DNA of 64,000 nt, from positions 124,001 through 188,000 of the forward strand of contig JALIRH010000049.1 of the NCBI GenBank assembly GCA_023055505.1. Direction: 5' to 3'. A model generated the notes under the pieces. It was not told where the DNA came from, searched no databases, and saw only the letters and a list, made by a program, of their open reading frames with translations. Below, one piece after another: positions 51,176 through 63,691 of this stretch (positions are counted from its first letter, which is position 1; the number at the start of each line of letters is the position of its first letter). Both the position numbers and the translations under genes were made by a program. Origin of the DNA: Callipepla californica brunnescens. Lineage: Eukaryota > Chordata > Aves > Galliformes > Odontophoridae.

Positions 51176-53466
51176 TTTACCCTAACCCTAATCCTAACAC
51201 TAACTCTAACTTTATTCCTTACCCTAACACTAATCCAATCCCGAACCGTAACCCTAATCCTAGCCCTAACTCTAACTTTATTCGTAACCCTACCCCTAAT
51301 CCAAACAATAACCCTTACCCTAATCAAACCCTATCCCTATTCCTAACCCTTACCCTAACCGTATCACAATCCCTATCCTAACTCTTACCATAACCCAAAC
51401 CCTAACCTAACCCTAACCCTAACCCTAACCCTATCCCTAACCCCTACCCTAACCCTAACCCTACCCTAACCTTAACTCTACCCTAACCGTATCCCTACCC
51501 TAACCCTAACCCTAATCCTAGCCCTTACTCTAACTTTATTCCTAACCCTACCCCTGATCCAAACACTAACCCTAACCTTAATGTAACCCTAACCCTATTC
51601 CTAACCCTTACCCTAACTGTATCCCATTCCCTATCCTAACTCTTACCATAACCCTAACCCTGATGCTAATGCTAACCCTAACCCTGAATCTAACCCTTAC
51701 CCTAACCCTATCCCTTACCCAGAAGCTAACACTTAGCGTTGTACAATACCTAACCGTACCCTAACCCTATCCCTAAACCTAAAAGGAACCCAAACTCTAA
51801 CCCTAAATCTGTCCCTGAGCCTAACCTTCAACCTTACCCTAACCTTAACCCTAACCCTGTTCCATTCTCTAAACATATCTGTAAGCATTACCTTCATCCT
51901 AACTCGAACTCTACCCTAACCCTATCCCTTTGACCCCAACACAAAACCCAGATTGAGCCTGACCCTAACCTAGGTAGCATCAAGTGTATGTAGGGTGAAT
52001 TTGAGTTTTAGGGTCAAAGTTAAATTGTTAGTTTTAGGGTTAGGGTGAAGGATTGCTTTAGTTCTAGTATTAGGGTGTTTGGGGTTAGGGTTAGGGTAAG
52101 GATTTTGGAGTGGATTAGGTTTAGGGTCAGGTTTGGGGGAGTTTTGGGGTTAGGGTTAGATTTAGGATTAGGGTTAGCAAAAAAGGTGTTTTAGTTTTAG
52201 TTTAGGTTAGTGCTAGGATTAGGTTGAGTGTTCTTGTGAAGTTTAGGTTTAGGGTTAGGTTTAGGTTTAGATTGAGGTTTAGGGTAAGGAGTAGGGTTCA
52301 TTTGACTTTTAGGGTCAGAGTAGAGTTAAGTCGTGTTAGGGTTAAGGTTAAGAACAGGATTCAGATTCCAATTAGGTTTTGGGTTCCTACTAGGGATAGG
52401 CCTCAAATTAGTGTTAAGGTTAGGGTTAGGGTTAGGTATAGGGAAAGGGTTAGTGTTAAGGCCAGGGCAAGTGTATGGTTTAGGGTAAAGATTGGATTTA
52501 GGGTTAGGTTTAGATGTAGGTTTGGTTTGATCGTTAGGGTGTGAGAAGGCACCGGCCTTGGATTTCATTTGGAGATTGGGTAAGGTTTAGGAATAGGAAT
52601 AACATTGGTGTTTAAAAGATGATTAGTGTTAGTATTAGGGATAGGGTTACGGTTAGAGTTTAGTTAGGGTTGTTAGTTTTAGAGTGAGGGATAGGGGTAT
52701 GGTTTGGTCTAGTACTTGGGTTAGGGTTTGGGATAGTCATAGCATTAGTGTTAGGGGTAGGGTTCCGTTAGGGTTGTGGTAATCTGATGCTAGGTGTCGG
52801 GATTAGGGTTGTGCTTAAATGTGGGTTTGGTTTGAGGGTCAGAGTTAGGGTTAGGGTAGAGTTAGAATTAGGGTAAGAGTTAGGATTAGGTTTAGGATTA
52901 GGATAAAGATTAGGTTAGGATTAGTGTTGGCTTTAGGGTTGTGTCTGGGAGAAGGGTTAGTGTTAGGGATAGACCTAGGGTAAGAGTAAGTGTTAGGAAT
53001 AGGCATAGGTTTTGGGAAAGTTTCAGAGTTTGGACTGGATTTATGATTAGGGTTAGGGACAAAGATTTTTTGAGATTTATGATTAGATTTAGGGAGAAAA
53101 GTAGGCTGACTTGTGGTGTTAGCAGTAGGTTTAGGTTTAGGTTTAGGTTTAGGATTCCATTTGTATTTCTTGATCGAGGTTGGGTTAGTTGGAGTGTAAA
53201 GGTCAGAGTAGGGTTAGGCCTTGGGATAGGGTTAAGGTTTGGAATAGGATTAGGATTCAAATGATGTTACGGGTTGGTGTTAGGGTTAGGGAAAGGTTAG
53301 GATCAGGGTTGAGGTCAGGGTTAGGTATAGGAAAAGGGTTAGTGTTAGGGCTAGGGCAATTGGAAGGGTTAGGCTTAGGCTTAGATATTAGGGTTAGGTT
53401 TAGGCGGAGGTTTGGTTCGAGTGTCAGGGTGAGAGAAGGGGTAGGCCTGGGGTTTGGTTTTGGGTT

Positions 53467-53656
53467 ACATCATACAAATCATCGCATACATTAGGTGGGG
53501 TGGGAGGTGCAAGGAACAGCCAGCAAAGTGCTGAGTTCATTCCAATCAGAGGACCTGAAGATCGGGTAGCTACTATCAAACCGTTTGTGTTGCCAATTCC
53601 GATGATATTTATGGGGCCCTGATGTTATGGTTCAGTGGGGAGTCACTATCAAGTCC
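53467..53656. repeat. 190-bp spacer, copy 10
   Basis: Carries ATCGCATACA (C to G), shared only with copy 12. Confidence 0.92.
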
Positions 53657-55458
53657 AAACCCAATCCAAACCCCAAACCTACTCCTATTCCTAAACCTTA
53701 TCTTAACCCTAAACCAAACCCAAACCCAAGGCCCTCCCCTTCTCTCAGCCTAACACTCAAACTAACCTAAACCCGAAACTAACCCTACATTTATCCTAAT
53801 CTTATCCATATTCTAAGGCCTAACCCTACTCTGACCAGAAAGCTCATGTTGTCTAAAATCTACCCCTTACCTAAAACCTAAATCGACAAAAAAACCTAAC
53901 CCGAAACCTCAACCTAACTCTTCTCCTAACTAGAACACCAGCACTTCACCTTACCCTAACTGGAAACCTAGGACTAAATCCTTACCTTGTCCAGAACCCT
54001 ATTCCTAACCCAAACCAGAATTCTAACCTCTACCCTAACCAAAACCCTTCCCCTAAACCTAAACCTAATGCTACCCTCAACCAAACCCTAGCCCTAAATC
54101 CTACCCTAAAACCAACACCACGTTTAAGCTCAAACCTCAAGCCTCAAAGAAAGCATCAGATTACCGCAGATCTCACCTAACACTAACCCCAATCCAATCC
54201 CTACTACTAACCCCAAACCCAATCCAAACACCAAAACTATTCCTATTCCTAAACCTAACACTAAGCCAGAACCAAACCCAAGGCCTACCCCTTCTCTCAG
54301 CCTGACACTCAAACTAACCTAGACCTGAATGCAACGCTAAATCAAATACTAAAACTCACCCTTAGCCAAGGCCCTTTTAGGACCCTTCCCTGGTCCTAAA
54401 ACTAAAGAGAACCCTACCCCTTCCACTAAACCTTCATCTACATCCCTAACCCTTACCCTAAACCTAAATCTACACCAAAACCTAACCCTAACCCTAACAT
54501 GTCTTCTAACTGTAAAACTAACGCTTCACCTAACCCGAACTGAAACCCCAGGACTAAACCTTACCTAACACCTAGCTATATTCCTAACCCTATCCTGAAA
54601 CCTAACGTTAACCCTAACCCTAAAAACAACTTGGAACCAAACCCTAACCCTAACCTAACCCTTATCAGAACCCTAAATCTAATCCTAACCGTTACCTCAA
54701 TTGAACTCCAATTCTTCCTGAAATCTAAATGGGACCTTAAAACCAACCCCAGATGGAAGCCCAACCCTAAACCTAACACAAAGCATTAGATTACCACAGC
54801 CATCACCTAACTCTAACCCCAGCCTTAACGCTAATACTATCCCAAACACTATTCCAATTCCTAAACCCAACACAAACCCAAAAACACAAAGCCTACAATT
54901 CTCACAGCCTAACACTGAAAGGAAACCTAAATCTTACCCTAACTCTAAAACTAATCCCAAGCATGACCACAATTTAAACTCTAAATCTACCTTCAAACTA
55001 AAGCTGACCCTAACACCAACCTCAAGCCCAACCCTAAGCCTAACACAAAGCATTAGATTACCACAACGCTCACCTAACTTCTAACCCCCACCCTAACACT
55101 AATACTAAAGCAATCAGATTCCAAATACTAACCCAATTCCTATTCTGAAACCCAAAACTATTCCAAAAACAAACCCAAGGCCTAACCTTTCTCTCACCCT
55201 AACAATCAAAGAAAACCTATTCCTAAACCTAATCCTAAATCTAGTCCTAACCCTAACCCTCACCCTTAATCTAACCCCAACCCCCACCCAGAAGCTAACA
55301 CTTAGCATTGTACAATACCTAAACGTACCCCTAATCCTTATCACTAAACCTAAAAGGAACCTGAAACATAGTGCTAAATCCGAACCCTAACCCTGAAGAC
55401 TAACGCTAACAATGAACCAATTCCTATACCTTTTCCTTCCTCCAAATTGATTCCTAGC

Positions 55459-56415
55459 ACTAACCCTAACCCTACATTAACCCTATCCTAACCCTAACCC
55501 TAACCCTAGCCCTAAACTACATTAACCCTAACCCTAACCCTAACCCTAACCCTAGCCCTAACCTAACTCTAACCCTAACCCTAACCCTAACCCTAAACCT
55601 AATGCTAACCCTTACCCTACCCTAACCCTAACCCTACCATACCCTAACCCTAACCTACCCTAACACTAACCCTAACCCTAACCCTAAACCTAAACCTAAA
55701 CCTAAACCTAACCCTAACCCTAACCCTAATTCCTAACCCTTACCTTAACTGTATCACAATCCCTATCATAATTCTTACCCTAACCCTAACCCTAACCCTA
55801 ACCCTAACCCTAACTCTAACCTTAACCCTAACCCTAACCCTAACCTAACCCTAACCCTAATCCTAACCCTAACCCTAACTCTAATTCCTAACCCTTACCT
55901 TAACTGTATCACAATCCCTATCCTAATTCTTACCCTAACCCTAACACTTACCTAACCCTAATCCTAACCCTAACCCTAATCTCAACCCTAACCCTAACAC
56001 TAACCCTAACCCTAATTTTACCCTAAACCTAAGCATACCCTAACCCTAACCCTAACCCTAACCCTAACCCTAACCCCAACCCTAACCTAACCCTAACCCT
56101 AACCCTAACCCTAACCCTAACCCTAACCCTACCCTAAACCTAACCCTAACCCTAACCCTAACCCTAACCCTAACCCTAACCCTAACCCTAACAATAAATT
56201 TAACCTTAACCCTAACCCTAACCCTAACCCTACCCTAACCCTAACCCTAACCCTAACCCTAACCCTAACCCTAACCCTACCCTAACCCTAACCCTAACCC
56301 TAACCCTAACCCTAACCCTTACCCTAACCCTAGCCTAACCCAAACCCTAACCCTAACCCTACCCTAACCCTAACCCTAACCCTAACCCTAACCCTAACCC
56401 TAACCCTAACCCTGC
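55459..56415. repeat. Hexamer core, unit 11 (957 bp, long class)
   Basis: Longest core in the window. It carries the same long-class landmarks as unit 3, but with one AATAAATTTAACC interruption (near 56192) and a CCCTAAACC insertion near 56130. Confidence 0.88.
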
Positions 56416-58706
56416 TTTACCCTAACCCTAATCCTAACACTAACTCTAACTTTATTCCTTACCCTAACACTAATCCAATCCCGAACCGTAACCCTAATCC
56501 TAGCCCTAACTCTAACTTTATTCGTAACCCTACCCCTAATCCAAACAATAACCCTTACCCTAATCAAACCCTATCCCTATTCCTAACCCTTACCCTAACC
56601 GTATCACAATCCCTATCCTAACTCTTACCATAACCCAAACCCTAACCTAACCCTAACCCTAACCCTAACCCTATCCCTAACCCCTACCCTAACCCTAACC
56701 CTACCCTAACCTTAACTCTACCCTAACCGTATCCCTACCCTAACCCTAACCCTAATCCTAGCCCTTACTCTAACTTTATTCCTAACCCTACCCCTGATCC
56801 AAACACTAACCCTAATCTTAATGTAACCCTAACCCTATTCCTAACCCTTACCCTAACTGTATCCCATTCCCTATCCTAACTCTTACCATAACCCTAACCC
56901 TGATGCTAATGCTAACCCTAACCCTGAATCTAACCCTTACCCTAACCCTATCCCTTACCCAGAAGCTAACACTTAGCGTTGTACAATACCTAACCGTACC
57001 CTAACCCTATCCCTAAACCTAAAAGGAACCCAAACTCTAACCCTAAATCTGTCCCTGAGCCTAACCTTCAACCTTACCCTAACCTTAACCCTAACCCTGT
57101 TCCATTCTCTAAACATATCTGTAAGCATTACCTTCATCCTAACTCGAACTCTACCCTAACCCTATCCCTTTGACCCCAACACAAAACCCAGATTGAGCCT
57201 GACCCTAACCTAGGTAGCATCAAGTGTATGTAGGGTGAATTTGAGTTTTAGGGTCAAAGTTAAATTGTTAGTTTTAGGGTTAGGGTGAAGGATTGCTTTA
57301 GTTCTAGTATTAGGGTGTTTGGGGTTAGGGTTAGGGTAAGGATTTTGGAGTGGATTAGGTTTAGGGTCAGGTTTGGGGGAGTTTTGGGGTTAGGGTTAGA
57401 TTTAGGATTAGGGTTAGCAAAAAAGTTGTTTTAGTTTTAGTTTAGGTTAGTGCTAGGATTAGGTTGAGTGTTCTTGTGAAGTTTAGGTTTAGGGTTAGGT
57501 TTAGGTTTAGATTGAGGTTTAGGGTAAGGAGTAGGGTTCATTTGACTTTTAGGGTCAGAGTAGAGTTAAGTCGTGTTAGGGTTAAGGTTAAGAACAGGAT
57601 TCAGATTCCAATTAGGTTTTGGGTTCCTACTAGGGATAGGCCTCAAATTAGTGTTAAGGTTAGGGTTAGGGTTAGGTATAGGGAAAGGGTTAGTGTTAAG
57701 GCCAGGGCAAGTGTATGGTTTAGGGTAAAGATTGGATTTAGGGTTAGGTTTAGATGTAGGTTTGGTTTGATCGTTAGGGTGTGAGAAGGCACCGGCCTTG
57801 GATTTCATTTGGAGATTGGGTAAGGTTTAGGAATAGGAATAACATTGGTGTTTAAAAGATGATTAGTGTTAGTATTAGGGATAGGGTTACGGTTAGAGTT
57901 TAGTTAGGGTTGTTAGTTTTAGAGTGAGGGATAGGGGTATGGTTTGGTCTAGTACTTGGGTTAGGGTTTGGGATAGTCCTAGCATTAGTGTTAGGGGTAG
58001 GGTTCCGTTAGGGTTGTGGTAATCTGATGCTAGGTGTCGGGATTAGGGTTGTGCTTAAATGTGGGTTTGGTTTGAGGGTCAGAGTTAGGGTTAGGGTAGA
58101 GTTAGAATTAGGGTAAGAGTTAGGATTAGGTTTAGGATTAGGATAAAGATTAGGTTAGGATTAGTGTTGGCTTTAGGGTTGTGTCTGGGAGAAGGGTTAG
58201 TGTTAGGGATAGACTTAGGGTAAGAGTAAGTGTTAGGAATAGGCATAGGTTTTGGGAAAGTTTCAGAGTTTGGACTGGATTTATGATTAGGGTTAGGGAC
58301 AAAGATTTTTTGAGATTTATGATTAGATTTAGGGAGAAAAGTAGGCTGACTTGTGGTGTTAGCAGTAGGTTTAGGTTTAGGTTTAGGTTTAGGATTCCAT
58401 TTGTATTTATTGATCGAGGTTGGGTTAGTTGGAGTGTAAAGGTCAGAGTAGGGTTAGGCCTTGGGATAGGGTTAAGGTTTGGAATAGGATTAGGATTCAA
58501 ATGATGTTACGGGTTGGTGTTAGGGTTAGGGAAAGGTTAGGATCAGGGGTGAGGTCAGGGTTAGGTATAGGAAAAGGGTTAGTGTTAGGGCTAGGGCAAT
58601 TGGAAGGGTTAGGCTTAGGCTTAGATATTAGGGTTAGGTTTAGGCGGAGGTTTGGTTCGAGTGTCAGGGTGAGAGAAGGGGTAGGCCTGGGGTTTGGTTT
58701 TGGGTT

Positions 58707-58896
58707 ACATCATACAAATCATCCCATACATTAGGTGGGGTGGGAGGTGCAAGGAACAGCCAGCAAAGTGCTGAGTTCATTCCAATCAGAGGACCTGAAG
58801 ATCGGGTAGCTACTATCAAACCGTTTGTGTTGCCAATTCCGATGATATTTATGGGGCCCTGATGTTATGGTTCAGTGGGGAGTCACTATCAAGTCC
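58707..58896. repeat. 190-bp spacer, copy 11
   Basis: Same as copy 1, and thus different from its neighbours 10 and 12. Confidence 0.92.
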
Positions 58897-60708
58897 AAAC
58901 CCAATCCAAACCCCAAACCTACTCCTATTCCTAAACCTTATCTTAACCCTAAACCAAACCCAAACCCAAGGCCCTCCCCTTCTCTCAGCCTAACACTCAA
59001 ACTAACCTAAACCCGAAACTAACCCTACATTTATCCTAATCTTATCCATATTCTAAGGCCTAACCCTACTCTGACCAGAAAGCTCATGTTGTCTAAAATC
59101 TACCCCTTACCTAAAACCTAAATCGACAAAAAAACCTAACCCGAAACCTCAACCTAACTCTTCTCCTAACTAGAACACCAGCACTTCACCTTACCCTAAC
59201 TGGAAACCTAGGACTAAATCCTTACCTTGTCCAGAACCCTATTCCTAACCCAAACCAGAATTCTAACCTCTACCCTAACCAAAACCCTTCCCCTAAACCT
59301 AAACCTAATGCTACCCTCAACCAAACCCTAGCCCTAAATCCTACCCTAAAACCAACACCACGTTTAAGCTCAAACCTCAAGCCTCAAAGAAAGCATCAGA
59401 TTACCGCAGATCTCACCTAACACTAACCCCAATCCAATCCCTACTACTAACCCCAAACCCAATCCAAACACCAAAACTATTCCTATTCCTAAACCTAACA
59501 CTAAGCCAGAACCAAACCCAAGGCCTACCCCTTCTCTCAGCCTGACACTCAAACTAACCTAGATCTGAACGCAACGCTAAATCAAATACTAAAACTCACC
59601 CTTAGCCAAGGCCCTTTTAGGACCCTTCCCTGGTCCTAAAACTAAAGAGAACCCTACCCCTTCCACTAAACCTTCATCTACATCCCTAACCCTTACCCTA
59701 AACCTAAATCTACACCAAAACCTAACCCTAACCCTAACATGTCTTCTAACTGTAAAACTAACGCTTCACCTAACCCGAACTGAAACCCCAGGACTAAACC
59801 TTACCTAACAAACACCTAGCTATATTCCTAACCCTATCCTGAAACCTAACGTTAACCCTAACCCTAAAAACAACTTGGAACCAAACCCTAACCCTAACCT
59901 AACCCTTATCAGAACCCTAAATCTAATCCTAACCGTTACCTCAATTTAACTCCAATTCTTCCTGAAATCTAAATGGGACCTTAAAACCAACCCCAGATGG
60001 AAGCCCAACCCTAAACCTAACACAAAGCATTAGATTACCACAGCCATCACCTAACTCTAACCCCAGCCTTAACGCTAATACTATCCCAAACACTATTCCA
60101 ATTCCTAAACCCAACACAAACCCAAAAACACAAAGCCTACAATTCTCACAGCCTAACACTGAAAGGAAACCTAAATCTTACCCTAACTCTAAAACTAATC
60201 CCAAGCATGACCACAATTTAAACTCTAAATCTACCTTCAAACTAAAGCTGACCCTAACACCAACCTCAAGTAAAAGCCCAACCCTAAGCCTAACACAAAG
60301 CATTAGATTACCACAACGCTCACCTAACTTCTAACCCCCACCCTAACACTAATACTAAAGCAATCAGATTCCAAATACTAACCCAATTCCTATTCTGAAA
60401 CCCAAAACTATTCCAAAAACAAACCCAAGGCCTAACCTTTCTCTCACCCTAACAATCAAAGAAAACCTGTTCCTAAACCTAATCCTAAATCTAGTCCTAA
60501 CCCTAACCCTCACCCTTAATCTAACCCCAACCCCCACCCAGAAGCTAACACTTAGCATTGTACAATACCTAAACGTACCCCTAATCCTTATCACTAAACC
60601 TAAAAGGAACCTGAAACATAGTGCTAAATCCGAACCCTAACCCTGAAGACTAACGCTAACAATGAACCAATTCCTATACCTTTTCCTTCCTCCAAATTGA
60701 TTCCTAGC

Positions 60709-61210
60709 ACTAACCCTAACCCTACATTAACCCTATCCTAACCCTAACCCTAACCCTAGCCCTAAACTACATTAACCCTAACCCTAACCCTAACCCTAAC
60801 CCTAAACCTAAACCTAAACCTAACCCTAACCCTAACCCTAATTCCTAACCCTTACCTTAACTGTATCACAATCCCTATCCTAATTCTTACCCTAACCCTA
60901 ACCCTTACCTAACCCTAACCCTAACCCTAACCCTAACCCTAACCCTAACCCTAACCCTAACCCTAACCCTAACTCTAACCTTAACCCTAACCCTAATCCT
61001 AACCCTAACCCTAACCCTAATCATAACCCTAACCCTAACCCTAACCCTAATTCCTAACCCTTACCTTAACTGTATCACAATCCCTATCCTAATTCTTATC
61101 CTAACCCTAACCCTTACCCTAACCCTAGCCTAACCCTAACCCTAACCCTAACCCTACCCTAACCCTAACCCTAACCCTAACCCTAACCCTAACCCTACCC
61201 CTAACCCTAC
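60709..61210. repeat. Hexamer core, unit 12 (502 bp, medium class)
   Basis: Medium core matching unit 10 at its 3' end and differing from it by one hexamer (6 bp) in total length. Confidence 0.88.
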
Positions 61211-63501
61211 TTTACCCTAACCCTAATCCTAACACTAACTCTAACTTTATTCCTTACCCTAACACTAATCCAATCCCGAACCGTAACCCTAATCCTAGCC
61301 CTAACTCTAACTTTATTCGTAACCCTACCCCTAATCCAAACAATAACCCTTACCCTAATCAAACCCTATCCCTATTCCTAACCCTTACCCTAACCGTATC
61401 ACAATCCCTATCCTAACTCTTACCATAACCCAAACCCTAACCTAACCCTAACCCTAACCCTAACCCTATCCCTAACCCCTACCCTAACCCTAACCCTACC
61501 CTAACCTTAACTCTACCCTAACCGTATCCCTACCCTAACCCTAACCCTAATCCTAGCCCTTACTCTAACTTTATTCCTAACCCTACCCCTGATCCAAACA
61601 CTAACCCTAACCTTAATGTAACCCTAACCCTATTCCTAACCCTTACCCTAACTGTATCCCATTCCCTATCCTAACTCTTACCATAACCCTAACCCTGATG
61701 CTAATGCTAACCCTAACCCTGAATCTAACCCTTACCCTAACCCTATCCCTTACCCAGAAGCTAACACTTAGCGTTGTACAATACCTAACCGTACCCTAAC
61801 CCTATCCCTAAACCTAAAAGGAACCCAAACTCTAACCCTAAATCTGTCCCTGAGCCTAACCTTCAACCTTACCCTAACCTTAACCCTAACCCTGTTCCAT
61901 TCTCTAAACATATCTGTAAGCATTACCTTCATCCTAACTCGAACTCTACCCTAACCCTATCCCTTTGACCCCAACACAAAACCCAGATTGAGCCTGACCC
62001 TAACCTAGGTAGCATCAAGTGTATGTAGGGTGAATTTGAGTTTTAGGGTCAAAGTTAAATTGTTAGTTTTAGGGTTAGGGTGAAGGATTGCTTTAGTTCT
62101 AGTATTAGGGTGTTTGGGGTTAGGGTTAGGGTAAGGATTTTGGAGTGGATTAGGTTTAGGGTCAGGTTTGGGGGAGTTTTGGGGTTAGGGTTAGATTTAG
62201 GATTAGGGTTAGCAAAAAAGGTGTTTTAGTTTTAGTTTAGGTTAGTGCTAGGATTAGGTTGAGTGTTCTTGTGAAGTTTAGGTTTAGGGTTAGGTTTAGG
62301 TTTAGATTGAGGTTTAGGGTAAGGAGTAGGGTTCATTTGACTTTTAGGGTCAGAGTAGAGTTAAGTCGTGTTAGGGTTAAGGTTAAGAACAGGATTCAGA
62401 TTCCAATTAGGTTTTGGGTTCCTACTAGGGATAGGCCTCAAATTAGTGTTAAGGTTAGGGTTAGGGTTAGGTATAGGGAAAGGGTTAGTGTTAAGGCCAG
62501 GGCAAGTGTATGGTTTAGGGTAAAGATTGGATTTAGGGTTAGGTTTAGATGTAGGTTTGGTTTGATCGTTAGGGTGTGAGAAGGCACCGGCCTTGGATTT
62601 CATTTGGAGATTGGGTAAGGTTTAGGAATAGGAATAACATTGGTGTTTAAAAGATGATTAGTGTTAGTATTAGGGATAGGGTTACGTTTAGAGTTTAGTT
62701 AGGGTTGTTAGTTTTAGAGTGAGGGATAGGGGTATGGTTTGGTCTAGTACTTGGGTTAGGGTTTGGGATAGTCATAGCATTAGTGTTAGGGTTAGGGTTC
62801 CGTTAGGGTTGTGGTAATCTGATGCTAGGTGTCGGGATTAGGGTTGTGCTTAAATGTGGGTTTGGTTTGAGGGTCAGAGTTAGGGTTAGGGTAGAGTTAG
62901 AATTAGGGTAAGAGTTAGGATTAGGTTTAGGATTAGGATAAAGATTAGGTTAGGATTAGTGTTGGCTTTAGGGTTGTGTCTGGGAGAAGGGTTAGTGTTA
63001 GGGATAGACCTAGGGTAAGAGTAAGTGTTAGGAATAGGCATAGGTTTTGGGAAAGTTTCAGAGTTTGGACTGGATTTATGATTAGGGTTAGGGACAAAGA
63101 TTTTTTGAGATTTATGATTAGATTTAGGGAGAAAAGTAGGCTGACTTGTGGTGTTAGCAGTAGGTTTAGGTTTAGGTTTAGGTTTAGGATTCCATTTGTA
63201 TTTCTTGATCGAGGTTGGGTTAGTTGGAGTGTAAAGGTCAGAGTAGGGTTAGGCCTTGGGATAGGGTTAAGGTTTGGAATAGGATTAGGATTCAAATGAT
63301 GTTACGGGTTGGTGTTAGGGTTAGGGAAAGGTTAGGATCAGGGTTGAGGTCAGGGTTAGGTATAGGAAAAGGGTTAGTGTTAGGGCTAGGGCAATTGGAA
63401 GGGTTAGGCTTAGGCTTAGATATTAGGGTTAGGTTTAGGCGGAGGTTTGGTTCGAGTGTCAGGGTGAGAGAAGGGGTAGGCCTGGGGTTTGGTTTTGGGT
63501 T

Positions 63502-63691
63502 ACATCATACAAATCATCGCATACATTAGGTGGGGTGGGAGGTGCAAGGAACAGCCAGCAAAGTGCTGAGTTCATTCCAATCAGAGGACCTGAAGATCGG
63601 GTAGCTACTATCAAACCGTTTGTGTTGCCAATTCCGATGATATTTATGGGGCCCTGATGTTATGGTTCAGTGGGGAGTCACTATCAAGTCC
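63502..63691. repeat. 190-bp spacer, copy 12
   Basis: Carries ATCGCATACA, as in copy 10. Confidence 0.92.

Larger units (their letters stand above)
48856..53656. repeat. Macrosatellite unit 10 (4,801 bp, medium core)
   Basis: Core 50668-51175, switch from 51968, spacer 53467-53656. Both indels are present. It shares four otherwise rare states with unit 12: AAAAAAGGTGTTTTAG, GATAGACCTAGGG, CTACCCCTAACCCTAC at the core end, and ATCGCATACA in the spacer. Confidence 0.95.
53657..58896. repeat. Macrosatellite unit 11 (5,240 bp, long core)
   Basis: Core 55459-56415 (957 bp, the longest), switch from 57208, spacer 58707-58896. Neither indel is present, as in units 1 and 3, and it shares ATCAGGGGTGAGGTC with unit 3. 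The core ends with CCCTGCTTTACC instead of CCCTACTTTACC. Confidence 0.95.
58897..63691. repeat. Macrosatellite unit 12 (4,795 bp, medium core)
   Basis: Core 60709-61210, switch from 62003, spacer 63502-63691. Both indels are present. It is a close relative of unit 10, with anchors exactly 10,035 bp apart. Private change: GTTACGTTTAGAG near 62682, where other copies have GTTACGGTTAGAG. Confidence 0.95.
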
